From NCBI GenBank assembly GCA_902364645.1, contig CABJEP010000017.1:1-45062 (forward strand): 45,062 bases of DNA. Reading direction: 5' to 3'. Each line of letters begins with the position of its first letter. Position 1 is the first letter of the stretch. The position numbers and the translations under genes were made by a program. Below the pieces are notes generated by a model. It did no database searches, was not told the origin of the DNA, and saw only the letters and a list, made by a program, of their open reading frames with translations. Of the stretch, positions 27,225-36,596 are shown piece after piece. The stretch comes from Coriobacteriaceae bacterium (lineage in GTDB: Bacteria; Actinomycetota; Coriobacteriia; Coriobacteriales; Coriobacteriaceae).

Positions 27225-27257
27225 AAGGGCCCCGGGGCAACACCCGGGGCCCTTTCT
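27225..27257 (+). terminator. Terminator or attenuator between grpE and dnaJ
   Basis: A perfect 12-bp GC-rich stem (AAGGGCCCCGGG and its complement) with a 6-nt loop, followed by TTT. It would lower dnaJ-hspR expression relative to dnaK-grpE. Confidence 0.7.
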
Positions 27258-27326
27258 GGCCTAGTGCCATATGAAAGCATGAGCCGCCGCCCGCTGGGCG
27301 GCGGATGAAACAGGAGAGGAGCTACG

Positions 27327-28292
27327 ATGGCTGCAGGCAAAACCTTCTATGACATCCTGGGCGTATCCAAGAGCGCCTCCGACAAAGAGATCAAGAGCGC
27401 GTTTCGCAAGCTCGCGCAAAAATATCACCCCGATGCCGGAGGCGACGAGGCCAAGTTCAAGGAGATTAGCGAGGCCTACGAGACGCTTTCGGACGAGAAG
27501 AAGCGCAAAGAGTACGACCAGATGCTCATGTTTGGCGGCATGCCGGGCGCGGGCGGCGCGTATGGCGGCGGCTACGGTGCCGGCGCTGGTGCCAGCGGCT
27601 GGGGCGACATCTTCGACAGCATCTTTAGCGGCAACGGCGCCTGGGGCAGCGATTGGGGCTCGGGCTTTGCCGGGGCTGCGGGCGCTGCCGGTGCCGGCGC
27701 TGGCCGCAGCCGCGCTCGCAAGGGCGGCGACCTGTCGCTGACCGTCGATGTGACGGCCGAGGACGCGTTTCGCGGTGTGACGCACAAGGTCACCTACCGC
27801 ATTCCCTCGACAGGCGAGCAGCAGACCATTACGGTCTCGGTGCCTGCAGGCGCGGTCGACGGCGGCAAGCTGCGTTACAAACGTCGCGGCGAGTATGGCG
27901 TTGCCGGCGGCGAGCGCGGCGACCTGGTCGTGACCACGCATGTGGAGGAGCATCCGCTGTTTAGGCGCAAAGGCGCCGACGTGACCATGGAGGTACCGGT
28001 CTCGGTCTACGAGGCGGCGCTCGGCTGCACGGTGGACGTGCCCACGCCCGGCGGTGCGACGGTCCGTTTGAAAGTGCCCGCGGGTACCCAGACGGGCAAG
28101 AAGTTCCGCTTTAAGGAGATGGGCGCGCCCGATGTTAAGCACCGTGGCCGCACGGGCGCGCTGCTCGTCGAGATCAAGGTGCAGGTTCCCACGAACCTGT
28201 CCGACGATGAGCGCGATGCCATGACCAAGCTGCGCGAGGCCGACACGCGCGACTATCGCGAGAAGGTCAATCGTTACAAGGCGACGTACTAG
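27327..28292 (+). CDS. dnaJ: DnaJ-type co-chaperone without zinc finger
   Basis: A 321-residue J-protein. The J domain spans about 5-70 with the HPD motif at residues 34-36. It is followed by a Gly/Ala-rich linker (about 75-135) and a C-terminal peptide-binding domain ([19 protein letters not shown]). The four CxxCxGxG zinc repeats of classical DnaJ are absent, so it is a class II (CbpA-like) protein. It stimulates DnaK ATPase activity. It sits between grpE and hspR. Confidence 0.93.
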   Translation: MAAGKTFYDILGVSKSASDKEIKSAFRKLAQKYHPDAGGDEAKFKEISEAYETLSDEKKRKEYDQMLMFGGMPGAGGAYGGGYGAGAGASGWGDIFDSIFSGNGAWGSDWGSGFAGAAGAAGAGAGRSRARKGGDLSLTVDVTAEDAFRGVTHKVTYRIPSTGEQQTITVSVPAGAVDGGKLRYKRRGEYGVAGGERGDLVVTTHVEEHPLFRRKGADVTMEVPVSVYEAALGCTVDVPTPGGATVRLKVPAGTQTGKKFRFKEMGAPDVKHRGRTGALLVEIKVQVPTNLSDDERDAMTKLREADTRDYREKVNRYKATY

Positions 28293-28364
28293 GGCGGTCG
28301 TGGCGCACACCCGCGCCCGCGGGCTTATGATGGACGATAACGAGACGGAAAGGGGTCAGGTAGC

Positions 28365-28781
28365 ATGGCCGAGGACAATAGGAATAAACCGCTGTACATG
28401 ATCAGCGTGGCGGCCGAGTTGACCGGCATGCATCCGCAGACTCTGCGCGTCTACGAGTCCAAGGGCCTGGTGAACCCCCAGCGCTCGGGCGGCAACACGC
28501 GTCTGTATTCGCGTGCCGATATCGAGCGCCTGGAGCTCATCAACCAGCTGACTGACGAGGGCATCAACCTTGCCGGCGTGGTGCGCATCCTCGATATGAA
28601 GGAGCGTGCCGAGGAGCGCGAGCGCGAGAACGAAAAACTCCGCGCACGCGTGCGCCAGCTCGAGGACGAGCTGCACGAGTACAAGATGCAGAAGAAGATC
28701 ACCGCCCTGGCCCCGCGCGACGGCTCGGTCAACCCCGAGCAAGTCATGCGCAAGCTGCTAGGTACGGGTAGCGACCTATAG
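28365..28781 (+). CDS. hspR: Heat-shock repressor HspR (MerR family)
   Basis: A 138-residue MerR-type regulator: a winged helix-turn-helix at about 10-80 (YMISVAAELTGMHPQTLRVY, GLVNPQRSGGNTRLYSRADI) and a coiled-coil helix at about 85-115. Its position after dnaJ is the standard one for HspR, which with DnaK represses the dnaK operon and clpB. AAAGGGG precedes the ATG. Candidate operators are noted at the dnaK and clpB promoters. Confidence 0.92.
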   Translation: MAEDNRNKPLYMISVAAELTGMHPQTLRVYESKGLVNPQRSGGNTRLYSRADIERLELINQLTDEGINLAGVVRILDMKERAEERERENEKLRARVRQLEDELHEYKMQKKITALAPRDGSVNPEQVMRKLLGTGSDL

Positions 28782-28796
28782 CTCCGCCGACGCTGC

Positions 28797-28930
28797 CGGG
28801 CACTCATTGGGGACAGACTTAAATGAGTGCCCGCAGAATGAGAGTGGATAATCTCCCGTTTTTGGCCTGTTTGCAGGCTCAAAGTGGGAGATTATCCACT
28901 CTCGTCATTTCGGCGTCTAAGTCTGCCCCC
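28797..28930. repeat. Composite palindrome with conserved GGGGACAG loop
   Basis: First a hairpin with 12-bp stem CGGGCACTCATT/AATGAGTGCCCG (28797-28808, 28822-28833) and 13-nt loop GGGGACAGACTTA. Then an 18-bp perfect inverted repeat (GAGAGTGGATAATCTCCC) enclosing a small GCCTG-CAGGC hairpin. At 28918-28930 the sequence TAAGTCTGCCCCC nearly reverse-complements the first loop. It lies between hspR and the aconitase gene. Confidence 0.8.
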
Positions 28931-29067
28931 GGCACCCAACTCGTTCTTTGCTTTACTGAGATAAAGTGAACGTACAGATTCGTAACCCGCTGGCAACCGT
29001 TCTATGGCACGATATTGAACGAATGTATGCTATGCGCCCAAATCTTTTGGGCAGAGTGGGAGACAGT

Positions 29068-31368
29068 ATGGTCAAGCTGTACGAGGACGGCATCTACCTG
29101 CGCGGCGGTAGCGAGGTTGTGCCTGTGGCCGAGGCTGCTGAGCGTGGCATTACGCAGGCGCCCGAGGATGCCAAACGCGGAACCATCGCGTATTCGATCC
29201 TCCAGGCACACAATACGTCCGGCGACCCCGAGGCGCTCAAGATTCGCTTCGATGCCATGGCGAGCCACGACATCACCTTTGTCGGCATCATCCAGACGGC
29301 GCGCGCCTCGGGCATGGAGCAGTTTCCGCTGCCTTACGTGCTCACCAACTGCCATAACTCGCTGTGCGCCGTGGGCGGCACCATCAACGAGGACGACCAC
29401 GTCTTTGGCCTCTCGGCTGCCAAGAAGTACGGCGGCATCTTCGTTCCGCCGCACATCGCCGTCATCCACTCCTTTATGCGTGAGAACTTCGCCGGCTGCG
29501 GCAAGATGATCCTAGGTTCCGACTCGCACACCCGCTATGGTGCCCTGGGTACCATGGCCGTGGGCGAGGGCGGCGGCGAGTTGGCAAAGCAGCTGCTGCG
29601 CGACACCTACGATGTCGCCTATCCCGGCGTCGTGGCCATCTACCTCACGGGCGCCCCGCGCCCCGGCGTCGGCCCGCACGATGTGGCGCTCGCCATTATC
29701 CGCGCCGTCTTTGCCAAGGGCTATGTCAAGAACAAGGTCATGGAGTTCGTGGGCCCCGGCATCGCGAGCATGACGACCGACTACCGCAACGGCGTCGACG
29801 TCATGACCACCGAGACCACCTGCCTTTCCTCCATCTGGGCAACCGACGACGACACGCACGCGTTTTTGACCATGCACGGCCGTGGCGACGACTACCGCGA
29901 GCTCAAGCCCGCCGATGTCGCCTACTACGACGGCTGCGTCGAGGTCGACCTGTCGAGCATCAAGCCTATGATCGCGCTGCCGTTCCATCCTTCCAACGGC
30001 TTTGAGATCGACGAGCTCAACGAGAACCTCGAGGACATCCTGCACGAGGTTGAGCTCGAGGCCGCCAAGATCGGCGAGGGCAAGACACACTTTAGTCTGC
30101 TCGACAAGATCGTCGACGGCAAGCTGCACGTGCAGCAGGGCGTTATCGCCGGCTGCTCGGGCGGCAACTACGACTCCGTAGTCCAGGCTGCCCGCGTGCT
30201 CAAGGGCGCCAACACCGGCTGCGGCGAGTTCTCGCTGTCGGTCTATCCCACGAGCCAGCCCGTGGCACTCGAGCTTACACGCCGCGGCTATATCTACGAC
30301 CTTATGGAGGCCGGCGCGATCGTGCGCACGGCGTTCTGCGGCCCGTGCTTCGGTGCCGGCGACACGCCCGCCAACAACGGCCTTTCGATCCGCCACACCA
30401 CGCGCAACTTCCCCAACCGCGAGGGTTCCAAGCCGGGCAACGGCCAGCTGAGCGCCGTGGCCCTGATGGACGCCCGCTCCATTGCGGCGACGGCTGCCAA
30501 CGGCGGCGTCCTGACGCCGGCGACCGACCTGCCCGAGGAGACTTGGGATGAGGCCTGCGAGTACACCTTTGACGATGCGCCGTACAAAAAGCGCGTGTAC
30601 TGGGGCTTTGGCAAGGCGGAGCCTGCCGACGAGCTGGTCGAAGGCCCCAACATCAAGCCGTGGCCCGCGATGGAGCCGCTCGGCGACGACATCTTGCTCA
30701 AGGTGTGCTCCAAGATCATGGACCCGGTCACTACGACCGACGAGCTCATTCCCTCGGGCGAGACGAGCTCCTTCCGCTCCAACCCGCTGGGCCTGGCCGA
30801 GTTTACGCTGAGCCGTCGCGACCCGGCCTACGTGGGCCGCTCCAAGGAGGTCGACGCCGTGGAGAAGCGCCGCGTGGCCGGCGAGGCCGCAGGCGACCTG
30901 GCGGCACTCGATGCCGAGCTTGCCGGCGTGTTTGAGGCGTTGGCCGGCGCGGGTGTCGCGGCCGATGCCAAGGCGACCGAGTACGGCTCCATGCTCTATG
31001 CCAAGAAGCCCGGTGACGGTTCTGCCCGTGAGCAGGCCGCGAGCTGCCAGCGCGTGATCGGCGGCCTGGCCAACATCGTTCACGAGTACGCCACCAAGCG
31101 CTATCGCTCCAACGTGATGAACTGGGGCATGGTGCCCTTCCAGATGGAGACGGAGCCCAACTTTGAGGTGGGCGACTACGTTTTCGTGCCGGGTATCCGT
31201 GCCGCGCTCGATGGTGACCTAAAGGACATCGCCGCTTATGTGGTGCGCGCCGACGGTGCGGTCGAGCAGATCGAGCTCTATATTGCCGATATGACAGCGG
31301 AGGAGCGTGCCATCGTTAAGGCCGGCTGCCTGATCAACTACAACAAGTTCAAGGCCGCTGCCGAGTAA
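29068..31368 (+). CDS. Aconitase-family hydratase
   Basis: A 766-residue member of the aconitase superfamily. Cysteines likely to hold the [4Fe-4S] cluster lie in [10 protein letters not shown] and [17 protein letters not shown]. The substrate region [15 protein letters not shown] is typical of the family. The C-terminal swivel-like part includes [12 protein letters not shown]. It probably interconverts citrate and isocitrate, though related hydratases use other tricarboxylates. The ATG at 29068 is chosen because GGGAG lies five bases upstream; the open frame extends to a GTG at 28966 with no ribosome site. It is monocistronic. Confidence 0.85.
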   Translation: MVKLYEDGIYLRGGSEVVPVAEAAERGITQAPEDAKRGTIAYSILQAHNTSGDPEALKIRFDAMASHDITFVGIIQTARASGMEQFPLPYVLTNCHNSLCAVGGTINEDDHVFGLSAAKKYGGIFVPPHIAVIHSFMRENFAGCGKMILGSDSHTRYGALGTMAVGEGGGELAKQLLRDTYDVAYPGVVAIYLTGAPRPGVGPHDVALAIIRAVFAKGYVKNKVMEFVGPGIASMTTDYRNGVDVMTTETTCLSSIWATDDDTHAFLTMHGRGDDYRELKPADVAYYDGCVEVDLSSIKPMIALPFHPSNGFEIDELNENLEDILHEVELEAAKIGEGKTHFSLLDKIVDGKLHVQQGVIAGCSGGNYDSVVQAARVLKGANTGCGEFSLSVYPTSQPVALELTRRGYIYDLMEAGAIVRTAFCGPCFGAGDTPANNGLSIRHTTRNFPNREGSKPGNGQLSAVALMDARSIAATAANGGVLTPATDLPEETWDEACEYTFDDAPYKKRVYWGFGKAEPADELVEGPNIKPWPAMEPLGDDILLKVCSKIMDPVTTTDELIPSGETSSFRSNPLGLAEFTLSRRDPAYVGRSKEVDAVEKRRVAGEAAGDLAALDAELAGVFEALAGAGVAADAKATEYGSMLYAKKPGDGSAREQAASCQRVIGGLANIVHEYATKRYRSNVMNWGMVPFQMETEPNFEVGDYVFVPGIRAALDGDLKDIAAYVVRADGAVEQIELYIADMTAEERAIVKAGCLINYNKFKAAAE

Positions 31369-31383
31369 CGCACTTAATTGTCC

Positions 31384-31457
31384 GCCCGGGGCTTACCCTT
31401 TCCCGCTCGCTCACGCGCTTCGCGAGGGTCGCGTTCGGGAAAGGGTAAGCCCCGGGC
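31384..31457. repeat. 22-bp-arm perfect palindrome after the aconitase gene
   Basis: Perfect 22-bp arms (31384-31405 and 31436-31457; core GGGGCTTACCCTTTCCCG) enclose 30 nt, which contain a smaller CTCGC/GCGAG hairpin. It lies 16 bp after the stop codon. No T-tract follows, so termination is more likely at the next hairpin. Confidence 0.8.
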
Positions 31458-31509
31458 TACATTTCTGCGTTCTCGTTGGGTCTTGAGGGACGCTAAAAAA
31501 GACTTGCTT

Positions 31510-31543
31510 GAAGCCGCTTCTCTTAATGGGGCGGCTTCTTTTT
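31510..31543 (+). terminator. Rho-independent terminator
   Basis: GAAGCCGC/GCGGCTTC, an 8-bp stem with a 13-nt loop, followed by TTTTT. It is the probable terminator of the aconitase transcript. Confidence 0.75.
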
Positions 31544-31550
31544 GTCGAAA

Positions 31551-31585
31551 ACCGCCACAAAGGGGACAGGCGCCTTTGTGGTGGT
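31551..31585. repeat. Hairpin of the GGGACAG-loop family (copy a)
   Basis: An 11-bp stem ACCGCCACAAA/TTTGTGGTGGT (one G-T pair) and a 13-nt loop GGGGACAGGCGCC. Near-identical hairpins lie at 32417-32451 and 33221-33250. Confidence 0.85.
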
Positions 31586-31637
31586 GGGGCGAGCTCGATA
31601 TTGCCGCGCTCGTTGAGGGACAGTTCAATAAATGTCC

Positions 31638-32306
31638 CTACAGGATTTCATCCGGGTTGGCGGGTTTGGTTGTTTTGGGGATGCCGAGTTTGGATGACGC
31701 GAAATCGTCAACATTGTCCTTAATTCCGTCTTTGGTGCAGACAGTGACCATATAGGTGCTGTGTCCGAATTCGCCCTTGTCGCGTGTTGCCCAGGCATCC
31801 CAGTAGGCGGCCCCGTTTCGCCCTTTGATTTTTCCGACACGGCGGAGTTCTGTTCGCTTTAATTTCTGGTTGCTATAGATGGTTCGACCGGCCTCCTCGG
31901 TGAGCCCGCACTGTCCAAGCATCTTGTCGAGGACTTGGTTCATGTGGCGCTCATCGGTGTTTGGTGCGTAGTCGTAGGCGAGGGTGATGGAGTCGAGTGG
32001 CTGGTCGTCGATTAGATAGTTTAGCGCCTGAGGTCCAAGGCAGAAATAGGGGGAGCATCCGTCGATCTGACCGAGCAGTGGCAACTTTGACTGCCAAATT
32101 CCGGTGGGAATTCCATCTTCGTAAAACACGCCGCGACAGATAAAGGAGAGCGAGGTGGCACGCGAGCCGGCGTCGACCATTCCGCATAAATCGAAGGGCG
32201 AGGTGATACCAAGGGAAAAGGGCGTGACGACGATAAAGAAGAACATCGCGATGGGTATGGCGAAAATGGTAATGACGTTGCGACCGGTGGAATGAGACGG
32301 CTTCAT
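31638..32306 (-). CDS. Membrane-anchored orphan protein
   Basis: A 222-residue protein with a single N-terminal hydrophobic segment (about 10-35, NVITIFAIPIAMFFFIVVTP), probably an anchor or signal peptide with the rest outside. The outer part has several cysteines (DLCGMVD, FICRG, DGCSPYFCLG, GQCGLTEE, VCTKDG) suited to disulfides. No family was recognised. GAGGAG precedes the ATG at 32306. It lies between hairpin copies a and b and diverges from another orphan protein. Confidence 0.6.
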   Translation of the reverse strand: MKPSHSTGRNVITIFAIPIAMFFFIVVTPFSLGITSPFDLCGMVDAGSRATSLSFICRGVFYEDGIPTGIWQSKLPLLGQIDGCSPYFCLGPQALNYLIDDQPLDSITLAYDYAPNTDERHMNQVLDKMLGQCGLTEEAGRTIYSNQKLKRTELRRVGKIKGRNGAAYWDAWATRDKGEFGHSTYMVTVCTKDGIKDNVDDFASSKLGIPKTTKPANPDEIL

Positions 32307-32416
32307 ATGCGCTCCTCGAGACAAAGATCTGTTGAGGATAGGCAGAAATGGATATGTTCAGAGAACAATTCAAGTTTAATCTCATGGCGCGAGATGGTCG
32401 ACCGTTAGCGTCTAAA

Positions 32417-32451
32417 ACCACCACAAAGGTGCCTGTCCCCTTTGTGGTGGT
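32417..32451. repeat. Hairpin of the GGGACAG-loop family (copy b, inverted)
   Basis: A perfect 11-bp stem ACCACCACAAA/TTTGTGGTGGT with 13-nt loop GGTGCCTGTCCCC, whose complement GGGGACAGGCACC matches the loop of copy a at 12 of 13 positions. It lies between the two divergent orphan genes. Confidence 0.88.
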
Positions 32452-32470
32452 GAGGAGCGCGCAGCTCCTT

Positions 32471-32499
32471 TTGGTAATAGTGTTAGCTGGCGGTATCAT
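32471..32499 (+). promoter_or_regulatory. Candidate promoter
   Basis: TTGGTA (32471-32476) and TATCAT (32494-32499) are separated by exactly 17 bp. Transcription would start near 32506, which favours the GTG start at 32541 for the next gene. Confidence 0.45.
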
Positions 32500-32540
32500 T
32501 AGTGCAGGTGGCGAAGGTTTGCATTGTGGGGTGTTTTGCC

Positions 32541-33212
32541 GTGAGCCGTTCTGCCCGTATTGGATTGATTGTCTTGGCGCTTGCGATCGCTGTGGTTGGC
32601 GCGGGCGCTGTCGGTATGGCATTTCTACCTGCTGCGGTGACGGAGCCGGTGGTCAAGCCTGTGACTCAATCTGTCGAACTTCTGACCGGCGACGACAAGC
32701 CCGAGACCATTACCGTTGATTTTGATGAGCAGCCGGCTGTGCTGGGTATTAGCAATTATCCGCGTATTCAGCTTGGGGCCATGCGCTATACCACGGATAC
32801 AAGCCTGATCGATAGGGCGTCCGAGCTACTCAAGGGCAAAACATTTAAGCGTTGGTACGGATATGCGTCCTATCGGGCAAAAGCGAACGACATGGTTGGC
32901 GGATGCCACTCGTCCATCGAGCTGGACACTGCAAACGGCGCAAAGTTATGTGATGTCTCGTACGATCCGGGCTACGAGGGCAATGAGGGTCCGGGCATCT
33001 ACATCATGGACGGCGATGTCGCCTATGTCATGGAGGGCAACCAGACCGAGCTCAACGATTTTATGGGTCAGTGTATCCAAGATGCCTATAAACAGACCTG
33101 CTTGCCTGACCCGCAGACTGCACGCGATAGTGGGTCTGCCCGTACATGGCTGTTCGAGGATGAGATGCCCTGGACCGTCGAATCGGGAAGTACGGGTTCG
33201 GCGAAGGAGTAG
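32541..33212 (+). CDS. Membrane-anchored orphan protein
   Basis: A 223-residue protein starting VSRSARIGLIVLALAI, with one hydrophobic segment (about 5-28) and a soluble, acidic outer part. Four cysteines are present (GGCHSS, KLCDV, GQCIQD, QTCLPD). No family was recognised and no clear similarity to the divergent orphan protein was seen. The GTG at 32541 is preferred over an in-frame GTG at 32502, which would precede the likely transcription start. It is bracketed by hairpin copies b and c. Confidence 0.55.
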   Translation: MSRSARIGLIVLALAIAVVGAGAVGMAFLPAAVTEPVVKPVTQSVELLTGDDKPETITVDFDEQPAVLGISNYPRIQLGAMRYTTDTSLIDRASELLKGKTFKRWYGYASYRAKANDMVGGCHSSIELDTANGAKLCDVSYDPGYEGNEGPGIYIMDGDVAYVMEGNQTELNDFMGQCIQDAYKQTCLPDPQTARDSGSARTWLFEDEMPWTVESGSTGSAKE

Positions 33213-33220
33213 AGACCGCG

Positions 33221-33250
33221 ACCACCACAAAGGTGCCTCTTTGTGGTGGT
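33221..33250. repeat. Hairpin of the GGGACAG-loop family (copy c, shortened loop)
   Basis: The same stem ACCACCACAAA/TTTGTGGTGGT as copy b, but with an 8-nt loop GGTGCCTC: five loop bases including most of the GGGACAG core are missing. It lies 9 bp after the stop codon of the orphan gene. Confidence 0.8.
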
Positions 33251-33259
33251 TTTCGGTCT

Positions 33260-33316
33260 GTCTCGATCTGTAACATCTAGGATCAAAAATGGCTGCTAGA
33301 TGTTACAGATCGAGAC
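33260..33316. repeat. 21-bp-arm perfect palindrome upstream of clpB
   Basis: Perfect 21-bp arms (33260-33280, 33296-33316; core TCTCGATCTGTAACATCTAG) with a 15-nt loop. No T-tract follows. It is unlike the neighbouring hairpins in stem and loop sequence. Confidence 0.8.
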
Positions 33317-33381
33317 GGTAGCGCGCCTGGGCAGCGGCGGGCTGACATCTCAGTACCCTATCCGTAATTCACTCAGAAAAT

Positions 33382-33413
33382 CTTATATATAGAGACTTAG
33401 ATTTGTGTATAAG
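33382..33413 (+). promoter_or_regulatory. clpB promoter with candidate HspR operator
   Basis: CTTATAT-N6-ACTTAGATTT (from 33382) followed by TATAAG at 33408-33413. The motif is shared with the dnaK promoter at 24350, with a one-base shift to the -10 box. The flanking bases differ, so the match is unlikely to be chance. Confidence 0.55.
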
Positions 33414-33493
33414 ATCGCGTAAAGCTGGCAACAATACTTCTCGAACAACGTGAAGCCGCCCCGTAGGGCGGCCGCCCCAAGAGAGGTGATTCC

Positions 33494-36121
33494 ATGAGAA
33501 TCGATAAGCTAGCAATGACGTCGCGCGAGGCGCTGCAGACCGCCATGAGCACGGCTGCCGATGCACAGGCCGGCGCGGTGGAGCCGATCCACCTGCTGTC
33601 TGCCCTGCTCGGTGCCGGCGAGCGCAATATCTCCGTGATCATCGAGCGCATCGGTGCCGACCCGGCTCAGCTCGCACGCTCCACACAAGATGCCATCGAC
33701 CATGCGCCCAAGGTGTCGGGCGAGGGTCAGCAGATGGGCCTGTCCAACGAGCTCGTTCGCGTGATCGAGAAGGCCGAGAAAAAGGCCACCAAGATGGGCG
33801 ACAGCTTTGTGGTGACCGAGCATCTGCTGATGGCACTTGCCGAGGACAAGGGTGAGGCGGGTCGCGTGCTGCGTGGCGCCGGCGTGACCAAGGAGCGCAT
33901 CGAGCAAGTCTACGAGGAACTGCGCGGCGATGACCGCGTGACGTCTGCCGAGGACAAGACGCAGTTTGAGGCGTTGGAGCAGTACGGTCGCAACATCTGC
34001 GATCTGGCTCGCGCCGGCAAGCTCGACCCGGTCATCGGCCGTACCGACGAGATCCGTCGTACTATTCAGGTTCTGTCCCGCCGCACCAAGAACAACCCCG
34101 TGCTTATCGGCGAGCCGGGCGTCGGCAAGACGGCCATCGTCGAGGGCATTGCTCAGCGAATCGTGGCCGGCGACGTACCGAGCACCCTGCGCGACCGCGA
34201 CCTCATCGAGCTCGACATGAGCGCGCTGGTCGCCGGCGCCAAGTACCGCGGCGAGTTCGAGGACCGCTTGAAGGCCGTGCTCAAGGAAGTCCAAAAGTCC
34301 GAAGGCAAGGTCATCCTGTTCATCGATGAGCTCCACACCATCGTGGGCGCGGGTGCCACCGAGGGCTCCATGGACGCCGGCAACATCCTGAAGCCGGCGC
34401 TTGCCCGTGGCGACTTGCACGCAATCGGCGCGACTACGCTCGACGAGTATCGCAAGTACATCGAGAAGGACGCGGCACTCGCCCGTCGTTTCCAGACCGT
34501 GATGGTCTCCGAGCCCACCGTCGAGGACACCATCTCGATCCTGCGTGGCCTCAAGGAGAAGTACGAGATCTTCCACGGCGTGCATATCACCGATAGCGCG
34601 CTCGTGGCGGCCGCCGACCTCTCCGATCGCTACATCGCCGACCGCTTCCTGCCCGATAAGGCCATCGACCTGGTTGATGAGGCGGCAAGCCGCCTGCGCA
34701 TGGAGCTCGACAGCATGCCGGTCGAGATCGATGCCACCACGCGTCAGCTCACCCAGCTGCAGATCGAGGAGCAGGCGCTCATGAAGGAGACCGACGACGC
34801 CTCCAAGGAGCGTCTGGAGGCCCTGCGCCAAGAGATTGCCGAGGTCCAAGAAAAGCTCAACGTGCAAAAGGCCGGCTGGCTCAACCAGAAGAACGCCATC
34901 GACCACGTGCAGGAGCTCAAGGGACAGCTCGACGAGGCCAAGAGCGAAGAGGAGCGTGCGACGCGCAACGGCGACCTGGGCCGTGCGTCCGAGCTGCGCT
35001 ACTCCGTGATTCCGGGCCTGCAGCAGCAGATTCAGGATTCCGAGGCTGCGCTCGAGGCGCAAAAGCAGCAGGACGGCGAGGGCCTCAACGAGCAGGTGAC
35101 CTCCGATGAGATCGCTGAGGTCGTGAGCGCTTGGACCGGCGTGCCCGTCTCCAAGATGATGCAGGGCGAGCTCGACAAGCTGAAGGGCTTGGAGGGCGAG
35201 CTGCATAAGCGCGTCATCGGCCAGGACGAGGCGGTCTCCGCTGTCGCCGCGGCCGTGCGTCGCAGCCGTGCGGGCCTCTCCGATCCGGACAAGCCCATCG
35301 GCAGCTTCTTCTTCCTGGGCCCCACCGGCGTGGGCAAGACCGAGCTCGCCAAGGCGCTTGCCGAGTGCCTGTTCGATGACGAGCGTGCGCTCGTGCGTAT
35401 CGACATGTCCGAGTACATGGAGAAGTTCAGCGTCCAACGTCTGATCGGTGCGCCTCCGGGATACGTGGGTTACGACGAGGGCGGCCAGCTTACCGAGGCC
35501 GTGCGCCGTCGTCCGTACTCCGTGATTTTGCTCGACGAGATGGAGAAGGCTCATCCGGATGTCTTTAACGTGCTGCTGCAGGTGCTTGATGACGGCCGTC
35601 TGACCGATGGCCAGGGTCGCCAGGTGTCCTTCAAGAACACGATCATCATCATGACGTCTAACGTGGGCTCCAAGGCCATCGCCGATCTGTCCGGTAAGGA
35701 CGAGGAGGAGATGCGCCATCAGGTCGACGCCGCCATGGCTCAGACCTTCCGCCCCGAGTTCCTCAACCGTATCGACGATATCGTGGTGTTCCATCCGCTC
35801 GGCATGGCGCAGATCGAGAAGATCGTCGACATCCAGCTCGCCGACGTCCGCGCGCGTCTGGCCAAGGAGCGCATGACGCTTGCCATCACCCCGGCGGCCA
35901 AGCAGATGCTCGCCGTGGGTGGCTTGGACCCCGTGTTCGGTGCCCGTCCGCTCAAGCGCCTGGTCCAGCGCGAGGTCGTGGACGCCATCGCCGCCGCCAT
36001 CATCGACGGCACGGTGCGCGAGGGAGATCAGGTGACGGTCGATGTCGACAAGGACGGTGCTTTTACCGTCGTGTGCGACAACACGCCGGCGGCCACTTAC
36101 GAGGTCCCCGACGCCGAGTAG
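33494..36121 (+). CDS. clpB: ATP-dependent disaggregase ClpB
   Basis: An 875-residue Hsp100. In order: N-terminal Clp_N repeats (about 5-145), AAA1 with Walker A GEPGVGKT near residue 205 and Walker [10 protein letters not shown], a long coiled-coil middle domain (about 410-530) that marks ClpB rather than ClpA/C, and AAA2 with Walker A GPTGVGKT near 608 and the arginine finger region [10 protein letters not shown]. It extracts and rescues aggregated proteins with DnaK. AGAGAGGTGA precedes the ATG. A heat-shock element shared with dnaK lies upstream. Confidence 0.97.
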   Translation: MRIDKLAMTSREALQTAMSTAADAQAGAVEPIHLLSALLGAGERNISVIIERIGADPAQLARSTQDAIDHAPKVSGEGQQMGLSNELVRVIEKAEKKATKMGDSFVVTEHLLMALAEDKGEAGRVLRGAGVTKERIEQVYEELRGDDRVTSAEDKTQFEALEQYGRNICDLARAGKLDPVIGRTDEIRRTIQVLSRRTKNNPVLIGEPGVGKTAIVEGIAQRIVAGDVPSTLRDRDLIELDMSALVAGAKYRGEFEDRLKAVLKEVQKSEGKVILFIDELHTIVGAGATEGSMDAGNILKPALARGDLHAIGATTLDEYRKYIEKDAALARRFQTVMVSEPTVEDTISILRGLKEKYEIFHGVHITDSALVAAADLSDRYIADRFLPDKAIDLVDEAASRLRMELDSMPVEIDATTRQLTQLQIEEQALMKETDDASKERLEALRQEIAEVQEKLNVQKAGWLNQKNAIDHVQELKGQLDEAKSEEERATRNGDLGRASELRYSVIPGLQQQIQDSEAALEAQKQQDGEGLNEQVTSDEIAEVVSAWTGVPVSKMMQGELDKLKGLEGELHKRVIGQDEAVSAVAAAVRRSRAGLSDPDKPIGSFFFLGPTGVGKTELAKALAECLFDDERALVRIDMSEYMEKFSVQRLIGAPPGYVGYDEGGQLTEAVRRRPYSVILLDEMEKAHPDVFNVLLQVLDDGRLTDGQGRQVSFKNTIIIMTSNVGSKAIADLSGKDEEEMRHQVDAAMAQTFRPEFLNRIDDIVVFHPLGMAQIEKIVDIQLADVRARLAKERMTLAITPAAKQMLAVGGLDPVFGARPLKRLVQREVVDAIAAAIIDGTVREGDQVTVDVDKDGAFTVVCDNTPAATYEVPDAE

Positions 36122-36165
36122 GCTTTTGGGCATGCCTTAAAATCTACCAGCCGTCTCTAAACGCC

Positions 36166-36202
36166 AAGGGCGGCGGATCCAATGGGGTCCGCCGCCCTTT
36201 TT
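36166..36202 (+). terminator. Terminator of clpB
   Basis: AAGGGCGGCGGA/TCCGCCGCCCTT, a 12-bp stem with a 10-nt loop, followed by TTT. It lies 44 bp after the clpB stop. Confidence 0.8.
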
Positions 36203-36252
36203 CGTGCGACAATCGATGATGCTGAACGGATGCGATGCAAGGAGCTATGCAG

Positions 36253-36438
36253 ATGAAAGACGAGATCAAGACAAGCGCGCCGGCGACCGATGCCGCACCC
36301 AAGCCTGCGCCTAAGCCGGCACCCAAGCCGCGCGATCCCTACATCCGCGCCGAGAACGAGGACGACGACGGCTACGATCCCTACAGCGATCGCCGCCCCG
36401 AGCGCGAGCCAATGTTCGAAGCTGACCCCTGGCGTTAA
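36253..36438 (+). CDS. Small Pro/Lys- and Asp-rich protein, unknown
   Basis: A 61-residue low-complexity protein: a PKPAPKPAPKP repeat (about 16-26) followed by an acidic EDDDGYDPYSD stretch and the end FEADPWR. It has no membrane segment. AAGGAG at 36239-36244 suits the ATG at 36253; one at 36247 is too close. No family is recognised. It may be a small disordered cytoplasmic protein. Confidence 0.5.
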   Translation: MKDEIKTSAPATDAAPKPAPKPAPKPRDPYIRAENEDDDGYDPYSDRRPEREPMFEADPWR

Positions 36439-36450
36439 GTAGCTAATTTG

Positions 36451-36495
36451 GGTGTCGCGGGCTGCTAGTCTTGGACCTTGATGCTCGGTAACAGC
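36451..36495. repeat. Left copy of a direct repeat bracketing the ATPase gene
   Basis: About 45 bp, roughly 75-80% identical to 37980-38024 and starting with GGTGTC in both. It contains a remnant 3' end (36465-36494, minus strand, LLPSIKVQD then stop) of the membrane protein gene whose intact end is at 37994 (ILMPSIKAQD then stop). Confidence 0.65.
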
Positions 36496-36528
36496 AAAAC
36501 TTGATTTTCTATTAATCAAGTTGCACGT

Positions 36529-36588
36529 AATCTTGCTCTCTAGCTAATCAAGAATCGGTATAATTTTGATTAGCTAGAGAGCAAGATT
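36529..36588 (+). promoter_or_regulatory. Palindrome enclosing the ATPase promoter
   Basis: Perfect 22-bp arms (36529-36550, 36567-36588; core CTTGCTCTCTAGCTAATCA) flank a 16-nt loop that contains TATAAT at 36559-36564. The ATG lies nine bases after the right arm. A smaller inverted repeat (ACTTGATT/AATCAAGT) lies just upstream, and AATCAAG recurs in the loop junction. The symmetry around the -10 box suggests an operator or a switch between promoter and hairpin. Confidence 0.7.
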
Positions 36589-36596
36589 GGAGAATC

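Noticed and set aside
33509..36133. Minus-strand open frame of 874 codons
   Set aside because: Antisense to clpB over its whole length; no protein family visible, ClpB motifs are intact on the other strand.
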